A stretch of 64,000 nt of DNA from positions 3,534,001 to 3,598,000 of the forward strand of contig NZ_CP029343.1 in the NCBI RefSeq assembly GCF_003143515.1, given 5' to 3'. A program made the position numbers and the translations under genes. The notes under the pieces were generated by a model. It was not told where the DNA came from, ran no database searches, and saw nothing but the letters and a program-made list of their open reading frames with translations. This DNA comes from Massilia oculi (GTDB taxonomy: Bacteria; Pseudomonadota; Gammaproteobacteria; Burkholderiales; Burkholderiaceae_D). Of this stretch, positions 36,170 to 44,210 are shown piece by piece; the stretch's first letter is position 1; every line of letters starts with the position of its first letter.

Positions 36170-38778
36170 TTTCCCTGTCCGACATCCGGCGCGCGCGCAT
36201 CCTCGTCGTCGACGACGAGCCGGTGAACGTGCAGCTGCTCGAATACCTGCTCAAGACCACCGGCTACGAGAACGTCAGTTCCACCTACGATCCGCGCCAG
36301 GTGGTGGCGCTGCACCTCAAGCACCGCTTCGACCTGATCATCCTCGACCTGCACATGCCGGGCATGGACGGCTTCGACGTGATGGAAGCCCTGAAGCCGC
36401 TGGAAAGCGATTCGTGGCTGCCGGTGCTGGTGGTGACGGCCGAGCCGGATAAAAAGCTGGCAGCGCTCGAGGCGGGCGCGCGCGACTTCATCGGCAAGCC
36501 TTTCGACACGGTCGAGGTGATGACCCGCATCCGCAACCTGCTCGAAGTGCGCCTGCTGCACCGCGAGTCGCTCGACTACGGCAGCCAGCTGGAGCGACAG
36601 GTGCGCGAGCGCACCGCCGAACTGGCGCGCTTTCGCGGCGCGATGGACGCCACGCCCGACGCCCTGTTCCTGATCGACACCGCCAGCATGGCCATGGTCG
36701 ACGTCTCGGAAGGCGCCTGCCGCATGCTGGGCTTTTCGCGCGACGCGCTGCTGCGCATCGACCCGGTGGCGCTGGGCCTGGCCACGCGCACCCAGCTCGA
36801 GCGCCTGCTGGGCGGCGGCGCCGCGCACGATCGCGAGTCCGAGTCCGAGGCCGACATCGTCGAGACCGAACTGCTGCGCGCCGGCGGCGAAGGCTCGGTG
36901 GCGGTCGAGATCAGCTGGAAGCTGCAGGAACAGGACCTCGAGCACCCTGCGCAGCGCATGCTGATCGCGGTGGCGCGCGACATCAGCGAGCGCCTGCAGG
37001 CCCAGGAAAACCTGCGCCATGCGGCCAGCTACGACGCCCTGACCGGCCTGCCGAACCGCACCCTGTTCTTCGACAACCTGCGCGACACCATCGAGCTGGC
37101 CCAGGACAAGAACTGGCGCGTGGCGGTCCTGTGCATCACGCTCGACCGCTTCAAGGTGATCAACGACACGCTCGGCACGCGCGGCGGCGACGAGCTGCTG
37201 CGCCAGTTCAGCACGCGCCTGGTGCGCTGCGTGAAGGTGCGCGATTCGGTCGGGCGCCTGGGCGGCGACGAGTTCGCGCTGATCCTCACCATGCCGCGCG
37301 AGCAGCAGGACGCGGTGAACATGGCCAACGACGTGCGCGATTCCCTGCGCGTGCCGTTCGACCTGCACGGCCAGCAGGCCGCGCTGACGGCCAGCATCGG
37401 CATCGCCATGTACCCGGACGACACGGTCGAGCCGGGCGCGCTGGTCAAGTACGCCGATACCGCCATGGTGCGCGCCAAGGAGGCCGGCCGCGACGGCTAC
37501 CGCTTCTTCACCGCCGGCATGAACGTGCAGGTGCTGGCGCGCCTGGACCTCGAACTGGCCCTGCGCGGCGCGCTCGAAGACGCCCAGTTCGTGCTGCACT
37601 ACCAGCCCAAGCTGGAGCTCAACACCGGCCGCATCGCCGGCACCGAGGCGCTGCTGCGCTGGCACCGTCCCGGCTACGGCCTGGTGTATCCGGCCGAATT
37701 CGTGCCGATCATGGAAGAGACGGGCCTGGTGGTGCGGGTCGGCGACTGGATCATCGACGAGGCCTGCCGCCAGATCGCGGCCTGGAACGCGGACGGGGTG
37801 CGCGACGTGCGGGTGGCGGTGAACGTGTCGAGCCGCCAGTTCGTCGAAGGCGACCTGGAAGGCGTGATCCGCGACGCGTTGGCGCGCCACGACGTCGAAC
37901 CGGGGCTGCTGGAACTGGAGCTGACCGAGAGCGCGCTGATGCAGAACGCCGAGCACACCACCGAGGTGCTCACGCGCCTGAAGGCGCTCGGGATCCGGAT
38001 CGCGATCGACGATTTCGGCACCGGCTACTCGAGCCTGGCCTACCTGAAGCGCTTCCCGATCGACAAGCTCAAGATCGACATCGCCTTCGTGCGCGACATC
38101 GTCAACAACCCGGACGACGCCGCCATCGCGCTGGCCATCATCAGCATGGCGCACAGCCTGCACATGCAGGTGATCGCCGAGGGCGTCGAGACGCGCGCCC
38201 AGATGGCCTACCTGCGGCGCCACCGTTGCGACCAGATCCAGGGGTTTTATTTTTCGCGCGCGCTGCCGGCCGACCAGCTGGCCGAGATGGTGGTGTCCAA
38301 CCGCGCCAAGCCCGAAGAAAAGCAGACCGACGATAACAAGGTGCAGACCCTGCTCATCGTCGACGACGACCCGAACGTGCTCACCGCGCTGCACCGCCTG
38401 TTCCGGCGCGACGGCTACCGCGTGCTGACCGCGTCCTCGCCGGCCGAGGGTTTCGAATTGCTGGCGCTGTACCGGGTGCACGTGATCCTGTGCGACCAGC
38501 GCATGCCGGTGATGAGCGGGACCGAGTTCCTCAGCAAGGTCAAGGAAATGTATCCCGAGACCATCCGCATCATCCTGTCGGGTTATACCGGGGTGGAATC
38601 GGTGCTCGATTCGATCAACCGCGGCGCGATCTACCGCTTCTACACCAAGCCATGGGACGACCAGCAGCTGCGCGACAATATCCGCCTCGCGTTCCGGCAT
38701 TACTGGATGACGTACGGGCCCTATGACGATCGCAAGGCGCCGCGCGGCGAGGACGCGAAGGGGGAAGCAGCGGCCTAG
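36166..38778 (+). CDS. REC-PAS-GGDEF-EAL-REC c-di-GMP regulator
   Basis: This 870-residue response regulator carries five modules: receiver 1 (11-128, Asp61, Lys111), PAS (about 150-275), GGDEF (about 285-450, GGDEF at 366-370), EAL (about 460-705, EAL at 494-496, ELTES, DDFG) and receiver 2 (726-845, Asp777, Lys828). Receiver 2 resembles the RpfG/HupR type (CDQRMP, SGYTGVESV, YTKPW). The inhibitory-site arginine before GGDEF is replaced by Lys (KVRD), so product feedback may be lost. Both enzyme sites otherwise look intact. It overlaps the hybrid kinase by ATGA and should receive phosphate from it. Receivers at both ends of a GGDEF-EAL protein are uncommon. Confidence 0.93.
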   Translation: MISLSDIRRARILVVDDEPVNVQLLEYLLKTTGYENVSSTYDPRQVVALHLKHRFDLIILDLHMPGMDGFDVMEALKPLESDSWLPVLVVTAEPDKKLAALEAGARDFIGKPFDTVEVMTRIRNLLEVRLLHRESLDYGSQLERQVRERTAELARFRGAMDATPDALFLIDTASMAMVDVSEGACRMLGFSRDALLRIDPVALGLATRTQLERLLGGGAAHDRESESEADIVETELLRAGGEGSVAVEISWKLQEQDLEHPAQRMLIAVARDISERLQAQENLRHAASYDALTGLPNRTLFFDNLRDTIELAQDKNWRVAVLCITLDRFKVINDTLGTRGGDELLRQFSTRLVRCVKVRDSVGRLGGDEFALILTMPREQQDAVNMANDVRDSLRVPFDLHGQQAALTASIGIAMYPDDTVEPGALVKYADTAMVRAKEAGRDGYRFFTAGMNVQVLARLDLELALRGALEDAQFVLHYQPKLELNTGRIAGTEALLRWHRPGYGLVYPAEFVPIMEETGLVVRVGDWIIDEACRQIAAWNADGVRDVRVAVNVSSRQFVEGDLEGVIRDALARHDVEPGLLELELTESALMQNAEHTTEVLTRLKALGIRIAIDDFGTGYSSLAYLKRFPIDKLKIDIAFVRDIVNNPDDAAIALAIISMAHSLHMQVIAEGVETRAQMAYLRRHRCDQIQGFYFSRALPADQLAEMVVSNRAKPEEKQTDDNKVQTLLIVDDDPNVLTALHRLFRRDGYRVLTASSPAEGFELLALYRVHVILCDQRMPVMSGTEFLSKVKEMYPETIRIILSGYTGVESVLDSINRGAIYRFYTKPWDDQQLRDNIRLAFRHYWMTYGPYDDRKAPRGEDAKGEAAA

Positions 38779-38874
38779 CGGCCGCCATGCCGTTTGCCGC
38801 TAGCAGCTCGCCGCACCGGCGCCAGCCGGTACCCGGCTGGGCGCGCCGCCGACGCCCAGGCCAGGAGGCGGCCT

Positions 38875-39120
38875 TCACTTCTCGCCTAGAAAGACGACAA
38901 GTTCGTCATACCCGCCGATGCGCTGCCCGTCAATATAGGTCTGCGGTGTCGTCTGCACGCCTTCTTCCTCCATGAAGGCGTCCACTTCGCTTCGGGTAGT
39001 CAATTGATGATCGTCGACCTGGTAACCCGCCCGTTCCAGTAACTCGAGCGACTTGATCCCGAATGGGCAAATATGTTCCGGCGTAACCATGCGGTGCAGC
39101 AGTGCTTGCCTCGATTCCAT
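38875..39120 (-). CDS. Glutaredoxin-like protein
   Basis: This 81-residue protein has a thioredoxin fold of the glutaredoxin type. The active site is Cys18-Pro-Phe-Gly21 (one cysteine only), then VQTTPQTYIDGQRIGGYDEL supplies the cis-proline and glutathione-binding GG. The single active cysteine suggests monothiol chemistry or glutathione-transfer, although the class lacks the CGFS loop of iron-sulfur-type glutaredoxins. It is cytoplasmic. It stands alone on the minus strand between the c-di-GMP regulator and the SDR gene. Confidence 0.87.
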   Translation of the reverse strand: MESRQALLHRMVTPEHICPFGIKSLELLERAGYQVDDHQLTTRSEVDAFMEEEGVQTTPQTYIDGQRIGGYDELVVFLGEK

Positions 39121-39313
39121 TGAAATGTTACTCCTTTAAATTGCATGGCAAAGTTGCAGGTTGCAACGTCATGAGCGCTGACGTCGTCACTCGCAGAGTA
39201 GGCCGATGGTATGGGCTACGCCGTGCGTCAACGCACGCACGGCCGTCATCGGCCGGTTCATCCTGGCGCGCGTGAAGCGGCATCTGTGCGCCGGCGCCAG
39301 CGCCGCGGGCGGT

Positions 39314-40141
39314 TCAGCCGTCGGTCGAGCGGGTCACGGCCTCCCAGGCATCGATCTCGGCCAGCCGTTCGGCGAGGGCGGCGCGCACCAGCGCCAGCGC
39401 ATCGCTGCCGAGCAGCAGGTGTGCCGGCGGCCGCTCGCTCTCGACCAGGTGCAGGATGGCCTGGGCCGCCCTGGCGGGATCGCCGGGCTGCTTGCCGCTT
39501 TTCTCGATGCGCGCGCGCCGCACCGGTTCGAAGCTGGCGTCGTAGTCGCCGATCGCGCGCGGGCTGCGCACCATCGAACGCCCGGCCCAGTCGGTGCGGA
39601 AGGAGCCCGGCGCGACGGCCGTGACTGCGATATTGAACGGCGCCAGTTCCTTGCTCAAGGTGTCCGAGACGCCCTCCAGCGCGAACTTGCTGCCGCAGTA
39701 ATAGGCGATGCCCGGCATCGTGATGGTGCCGCCCATCGAGGTGATGTTGACGATGTGTCCCTGGCGGCGCCGGCGCATGCCGGGCACCACGGCCTTGATC
39801 ACGGCCACCGCGCCGAACACGTTGACGTCGAACTGGCGGCGCATCTCGTCCAGCGGCGATTCTTCCAGCACGCCCTCATGGCCATAGCCGGCGTTATTGA
39901 CCAGCACGTCGATCGGCCCCAAGTCGCGCTCGACGCGGGCCACGACCGCCTCGATGGCGGCGCTGTCGGTCACGTCCAGCAGTTGCGGATGCGCGCGCGC
40001 CGGATCGAGGGCCGCGAAGGCCGCGGCCTGCTCCGCGCCGCGCAGCGTGCCGGCCACGCGGTGGCCAGCCGTGAGCGCGGCCTGCGCCAGCGCGCGCCCG
40101 AATCCGCTGCTGACGCCGGTGATGAAGAATAGCTTGCCCAT
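39314..40141 (-). CDS. SDR-family oxidoreductase
   Basis: The 275-residue enzyme is a classical short-chain dehydrogenase. The cofactor loop TGVSSGFGRALA is near 8-19, NNAGYGHEGVLEESPLDEM follows, and the catalytic Ser/Tyr-x3-Lys is in ITSMGGTITM and YYCGSKFALEG. The substrate is unknown; proteins with this start (MGKLFFITGVSSGFG) are usually annotated as NADP-dependent dehydrogenases. A strong GGAGG site precedes the ATG. It is transcribed divergently from the AraC-type regulator across 87 bases, the usual arrangement for a regulator and its target. Confidence 0.9.
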   Translation of the reverse strand: MGKLFFITGVSSGFGRALAQAALTAGHRVAGTLRGAEQAAAFAALDPARAHPQLLDVTDSAAIEAVVARVERDLGPIDVLVNNAGYGHEGVLEESPLDEMRRQFDVNVFGAVAVIKAVVPGMRRRRQGHIVNITSMGGTITMPGIAYYCGSKFALEGVSDTLSKELAPFNIAVTAVAPGSFRTDWAGRSMVRSPRAIGDYDASFEPVRRARIEKSGKQPGDPARAAQAILHLVESERPPAHLLLGSDALALVRAALAERLAEIDAWEAVTRSTDG

Positions 40142-40184
40142 ATGTCCTCCTTGTTTGCGATGACTGGCATGATATTCTTCAGCC

Positions 40185-40203
40185 TCAGGCCGTTAACGCC
40201 TGA
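40185..40203. promoter_or_regulatory. Possible operator between the SDR and AraC genes
   Basis: The inverted repeat TCAGGC/GCCTGA with a 7-base spacer (CGTTAAC) lies in the middle of the 87-base divergent region. Its position suits an AraC-family binding site, although these are often direct repeats. Confidence 0.35.
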
Positions 40204-40228
40204 AACGGTCGATTTCTAGCCTGATCCT

Positions 40229-41152
40229 ATGAGTACCCACGAACAAACCGTCGAACTGCTGGCCGCCCTGTCGCCGCTGGAAGGCTATAACCTGACGCCG
40301 CTGCCGGACGTCCGGCTGCTGCGTTCCGACCGCCCGCTGGCGCGCACGCCGGTGCTGTACGATCCCGGCATCGTGATCGTGTGCCAGGGCAGCAAGCAGG
40401 GGTATTTCGGCGGCGAGGTGTATCGCTACGACGCCCAGCACTACCTGGCGGTGGCGGTGCCGGTGCCGTTCACCATGGAGACCCAGGCCAGCGCCGCCGA
40501 GCCGCTGCTGGCCATCTACCTGCACCTGGATCTCGAACTGGCGGCCGACGTCCTGCTGCAGGTCCAGCAGCATGGCGGCCTGGCCGAGGCGGGCGCGAAA
40601 AGCATGGTGTCGACGCCGGTCGACGCGGCCTTCGCTGCGACCGTGCTGCGCCTGGTGCAGGCGCTGGCCGACCCGATGGCGTCGGCGGTGCTGGGACGGG
40701 GATTGCTGCGCGAGCTGTATTACCGCGTGCTGACCGGGGAGCAGGGCGGCGCCATGCGCGCGGCGCTCGCCCGACAGGGAAAGTTCGGCCAGATCTTCAA
40801 GACGCTGCGGCGCATCCATGGGGCATACCGCGAGCCGCTGACGGTGGAACAGCTGGCGCTGGACGCCGCCATGAGCGTGCCGACCTACCACCATCACTTC
40901 AAGGCGGTCACCGGCACCACGCCGATCCAGTATCTGAAATCGATCCGGCTCCACCAGGCGCGGCTGCTCATGGTGCGCAACGACCGCAGCGCGGCGGTCG
41001 TGGCATCGGAGGTGGGCTATGAAAGCGCCTCGCAATTCGGACGCGAGTTCAAGCGCCTGTTCGGCCTGAGTCCGGCGCAGGAAGCCAGGCGCATGCGTTC
41101 CAGCTTCGCGCTGCCGCCGCAGGCCAATCCGGCGTTCGTGTCATCGCATTGA
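40229..41152 (+). CDS. AraC-family transcriptional regulator
   Basis: This 307-residue regulator has an N-terminal ligand domain (about 15-190, AraC_N type, with PVLYDPGIVIVCQGSK) and a C-terminal pair of helix-turn-helix units (about 200-300) with QLALDAAMSVPTYHHHFKAV and the signature SASQFGREFKRLFGLSP. The effector is unknown. It is divergent from the SDR gene and probably controls it, as is common for this subfamily. Two bases of spacing and composition unlike its neighbours are not seen, so nothing suggests recent transfer. Confidence 0.92.
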   Translation: MSTHEQTVELLAALSPLEGYNLTPLPDVRLLRSDRPLARTPVLYDPGIVIVCQGSKQGYFGGEVYRYDAQHYLAVAVPVPFTMETQASAAEPLLAIYLHLDLELAADVLLQVQQHGGLAEAGAKSMVSTPVDAAFAATVLRLVQALADPMASAVLGRGLLRELYYRVLTGEQGGAMRAALARQGKFGQIFKTLRRIHGAYREPLTVEQLALDAAMSVPTYHHHFKAVTGTTPIQYLKSIRLHQARLLMVRNDRSAAVVASEVGYESASQFGREFKRLFGLSPAQEARRMRSSFALPPQANPAFVSSH

Positions 41153-41209
41153 GATCACGCGGATGTTGGAGACCTTGCATGCATCGCACCCGGTCCCGCC
41201 GCCCTGAGA

Positions 41210-43072
41210 TCACCTGGCGACCGTCACCGTGCAGAATCTGAACGGGTATGGCGCCGTGCCGGCTGTTGCCAAATAGGTTTTGCAAGCGCCATCGTCGACC
41301 GCCAGGCCGTATTGCGCCAGCGTTTGCCTGGTGGCCTGCATGCGGGCGCGATCCTGTTCTGGCAGGTCGGCGACGTAGCGTTGCTGCAGATCCAGCGTGC
41401 AGGCGCGTCCCGGTTCGTCGACCAGGCGCACGTCGACATGGAAGCGGCCGCGCCGTGTCAGGCGCTCCAGGCGCGCACAACCGGCCGCGTCGCCGGTCAG
41501 TCCAAGTGCATCGACCAGCGCGCGCTTGCGTTGCAGGCTGTTTTCCTTTTCGCTCCGGGCGGCTGCCAGCATCACGTAATGAGGTCCTGTCCGCTCGGCG
41601 ACGGCGGCGTGGACGCGCTCGAGCCAGGCCGGCGACTCGGGGAAGCCGCCAGCCAGCGCAATTACGCGCACCTCGTGCGGGAAGAATGTGGCCAACCACC
41701 CCATTGGCGGATCGCCGTGGGCGGTGAACACGATCGTATCGGCCGGACTGGCGAGCGGAGGCACGCTGGCGCTGAAGTTCGGCGAAGCCCAGCCGGCGTG
41801 GCCCCAGGAGACGAAAGGAAACACGGCCAGCGTGGTCGCGGCCAGCAGCCAGCCGCCGATACGCGCGGCGCGGGCGGCCGAGAACATGCGCTCTGCCAGG
41901 ATCCACACCATCAGCGGCGCCAGCAGCTCGAGCGGCACCAGATACCGATAGATGCCGAACAGCTTGACCCACAGCAAATAGGCGATCAGGCCGAAGAGCA
42001 GCAGGCCGCAGGCGCGCGTCGACAGCACTGAAGCGGCACTGCCGGGGCCAGCCGCAGCCAAGAGGCGGCCGCGCAGCCAGCTGACGACGAAGAGCAGCCC
42101 CATGGCATACAGCAGCGGAATCACGGCGATCTTGAGGGGGATTTCCGATACGCGTGCGACTTGCGCCATGAACACGAAGGGCCAGAACAGCGCTTCGAGT
42201 ATATTGTGCGGCATGTGGGAATTGTCGATCACGCCCAACTGCTGGGCTAAGGGACTCTTGAAGATATTATTGAACTGCGGGAACAGCGGATTGCCAAAGC
42301 GCTCCCACATCTCGAGCCACCAGTAGCCGCCGCTCGCAAGCATGCCGGCCAGGACGCCGCAGCCCTGCACGAAGGCGAACCCGATACGTGCCGGCCAGGA
42401 AGCTGGCGCCACGAGCAGCGCCAGGCACAGCGCGACTGCGTACGGAGCGTTGGTCAGCTTCAGACCTGTCCCCAGGCCCATGAGCAGACCGGATGCCAGC
42501 AGCACCCCGGCCGCGCGGACCGACGCCTTGTGCAGGCCATCCCAGCCGCGCATGATCACATGGAGCGCGCCCAGCACCAGCAGCGCGGTCAGGTTGTCGC
42601 CCATGGTGTTACCGACCTGCGACAGGAAGCCGGCGCCGCAAACGCCGGCTCCGGCCAGCAGAAGCGGCAAGCGTGCGCGGTCGGCGCGGTCACCGATCAC
42701 GACACGTGCGATGGCCAGCAGCAAGATGAAGTTCAGGCCGTGTACACAGCCCATCAGAAAGCCGACCAGCGGACCAGGCAGGTTCGTGCTCAGCACATAG
42801 TAGGGAACGTCGATCAGTGGATTGAAGTAGCTCTGGAATTGGGCCGGCGCCATGTCGAGGTCGATCCTGCCGTTAAGCAGCGCATGGGCGTTGTACCAGT
42901 GGTAGTTGCGCAAGTCCCAGTTTTCGTCCTGACCAAGGTAGACCGAAACCAGGCCGAACAGCACCGGTACGATCCAGGCCGCGGCGACAGGCGCACCTGG
43001 CCGCGCCAGCGCCGCGGTACGGCTCCGGAACCAGGTTTCGAGCCTGGTGACTACATTATTTGGAAAACGCAT
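41210..43072 (-). CDS. Polytopic membrane protein, paralogue B (possible GT-C type transferase)
   Basis: This 620-residue protein has many transmembrane helices and a C-terminal soluble part of about 200 residues. After the first helix comes a conserved loop with DENWDLRNYHWYNAHALL and an acidic DLDMAP, followed by SYFNPLIDVPYYVL; this plan recalls GT-C glycosyltransferases, whose first outer loop carries catalytic acids, but I do not recognise the family. The start at 43072 (MRFPNNVV) matches the length of the paralogue at 44211-45899; the frame is open to 43261. The paralogue shares long identical stretches along the whole length, including the ends ...TVTVAR and ...PVTVVP. The two flank a GT2 gene. 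Confidence 0.75.
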   Translation of the reverse strand: MRFPNNVVTRLETWFRSRTAALARPGAPVAAAWIVPVLFGLVSVYLGQDENWDLRNYHWYNAHALLNGRIDLDMAPAQFQSYFNPLIDVPYYVLSTNLPGPLVGFLMGCVHGLNFILLLAIARVVIGDRADRARLPLLLAGAGVCGAGFLSQVGNTMGDNLTALLVLGALHVIMRGWDGLHKASVRAAGVLLASGLLMGLGTGLKLTNAPYAVALCLALLVAPASWPARIGFAFVQGCGVLAGMLASGGYWWLEMWERFGNPLFPQFNNIFKSPLAQQLGVIDNSHMPHNILEALFWPFVFMAQVARVSEIPLKIAVIPLLYAMGLLFVVSWLRGRLLAAAGPGSAASVLSTRACGLLLFGLIAYLLWVKLFGIYRYLVPLELLAPLMVWILAERMFSAARAARIGGWLLAATTLAVFPFVSWGHAGWASPNFSASVPPLASPADTIVFTAHGDPPMGWLATFFPHEVRVIALAGGFPESPAWLERVHAAVAERTGPHYVMLAAARSEKENSLQRKRALVDALGLTGDAAGCARLERLTRRGRFHVDVRLVDEPGRACTLDLQQRYVADLPEQDRARMQATRQTLAQYGLAVDDGACKTYLATAGTAPYPFRFCTVTVAR

Positions 43073-43122
43073 GCGATTTTCTTGGGGAGGTGAGGAACTG
43101 CGGCGGACGCAAGCCGCGGGAT

Positions 43123-44142
43123 TCAGTCTTCCCGGGCTGGGTCGAAGGCGGCGACCGCCAGGTAGCGAAAGCGCTTCTGCTCGATCCGCGATTTGGTGAC
43201 GGCGTCGAGGATGATGCCGCAAGCGAGCAGGATGACGCCGAACAGCATGAGCGCGGTGCACAGCAATGCGGTCGGCAGGCGCGGCACCAGGCCGGTCTCC
43301 AGGAAAGTGACGAAGATGGGAATCGCCATCTGCACGGAGGCCAGTGCGCAGACGAAGAAGGCGATCGAATAGAAGCCGAGCGGCTTTTCGGACTTGAACA
43401 GGCGAAGAATCGTCAGCAGGATGCGCACGCCGTCTCGGTACGTGTTGAGCTTGCTGACCGAGCCGTCGGGGCGCGCCCCGTAGACGGTTTCGACTTCGGC
43501 CACCGGCATGCGCAGCTCTAGCGCGTGCACGGTAAGCTCGGTCTCGATTTCGAAGCCCGAAGAATGCGCGGCGAACGATTTGACATAGCGGCGCGAGAAC
43601 ACGCGGTAACCTGACAGGATGTCGGTGAAGGTGCGGCCGAAGATCAGCGACAGGAAGCCGGTCAGCATGCTGTTGCCGAAACGGTGGCCGAACCGGTAGG
43701 CAGCCTGCTCGGTGCTGACGCGGCTGCCGACCACCATGTCGAGGCCTTCTTCCAGGAGTTTCTCTACGAGCCGCGGCGCCGCCTTGGTGTCATAGGTGCC
43801 GTCACCGTCGACCATGATGTAGGCATCGGCTTCGACATCCGCAAACATCCGCCGCACCACGCTGCCCTTGCCCTGAATCGTGACCCGGCGCACGCTTGCG
43901 CCGGCGCTGCGCGCGATATCGGCGGTATTGTCAGTGGAATTGTTGTCGAAGACATATACCTGCGCCTCAGGGAGGCAGCGGTTGAAGTCGTTGATCAACT
44001 GGGCAATAGTGAGCGCTTCGTTATAGCAGGGGATGACGACGGCGACGCGCGGCGCGTTGCGCTGGATCCCCGCGTCGGTCGCGCCCGTCGGGTTGGCTGA
44101 GGAGTTCATGAGACACGGCTCGGCAATTGCTAAGCCAGTCAT
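43123..44142 (-). CDS. GT2-family (polyprenyl-phosphate type) glycosyltransferase
   Basis: The 339-residue enzyme has an N-terminal GT-A domain with VVIPCYNEALTIAQL, the nucleotide-sugar DGDGTYD (DxD-like) and SGYRVFSRRYVKSF, then two C-terminal hydrophobic helices (about 255-330). This is the plan of dolichol- or undecaprenyl-phosphate sugar transferases such as DPM1, ArnC and GtrB. It would charge a polyprenyl carrier with a sugar for use outside the membrane. The start at 44142 is near an AAGAAAG; an ATG at 44109 is also possible. It lies between two paralogous membrane proteins that could use the lipid-linked sugar. Confidence 0.88.
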   Translation of the reverse strand: MTGLAIAEPCLMNSSANPTGATDAGIQRNAPRVAVVIPCYNEALTIAQLINDFNRCLPEAQVYVFDNNSTDNTADIARSAGASVRRVTIQGKGSVVRRMFADVEADAYIMVDGDGTYDTKAAPRLVEKLLEEGLDMVVGSRVSTEQAAYRFGHRFGNSMLTGFLSLIFGRTFTDILSGYRVFSRRYVKSFAAHSSGFEIETELTVHALELRMPVAEVETVYGARPDGSVSKLNTYRDGVRILLTILRLFKSEKPLGFYSIAFFVCALASVQMAIPIFVTFLETGLVPRLPTALLCTALMLFGVILLACGIILDAVTKSRIEQKRFRYLAVAAFDPARED

Positions 44143-44210
44143 TATATCTTTCTTGGTTGCACGTTAACACATTATCGGGATCATATATTGGTGTGTTGCC
44201 GCATTCCGGC

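Noticed and set aside
43073..43261. N-terminal extension of membrane protein B
   Set aside because: It overlaps the GT2 gene in another frame, and the paralogue lacks it.
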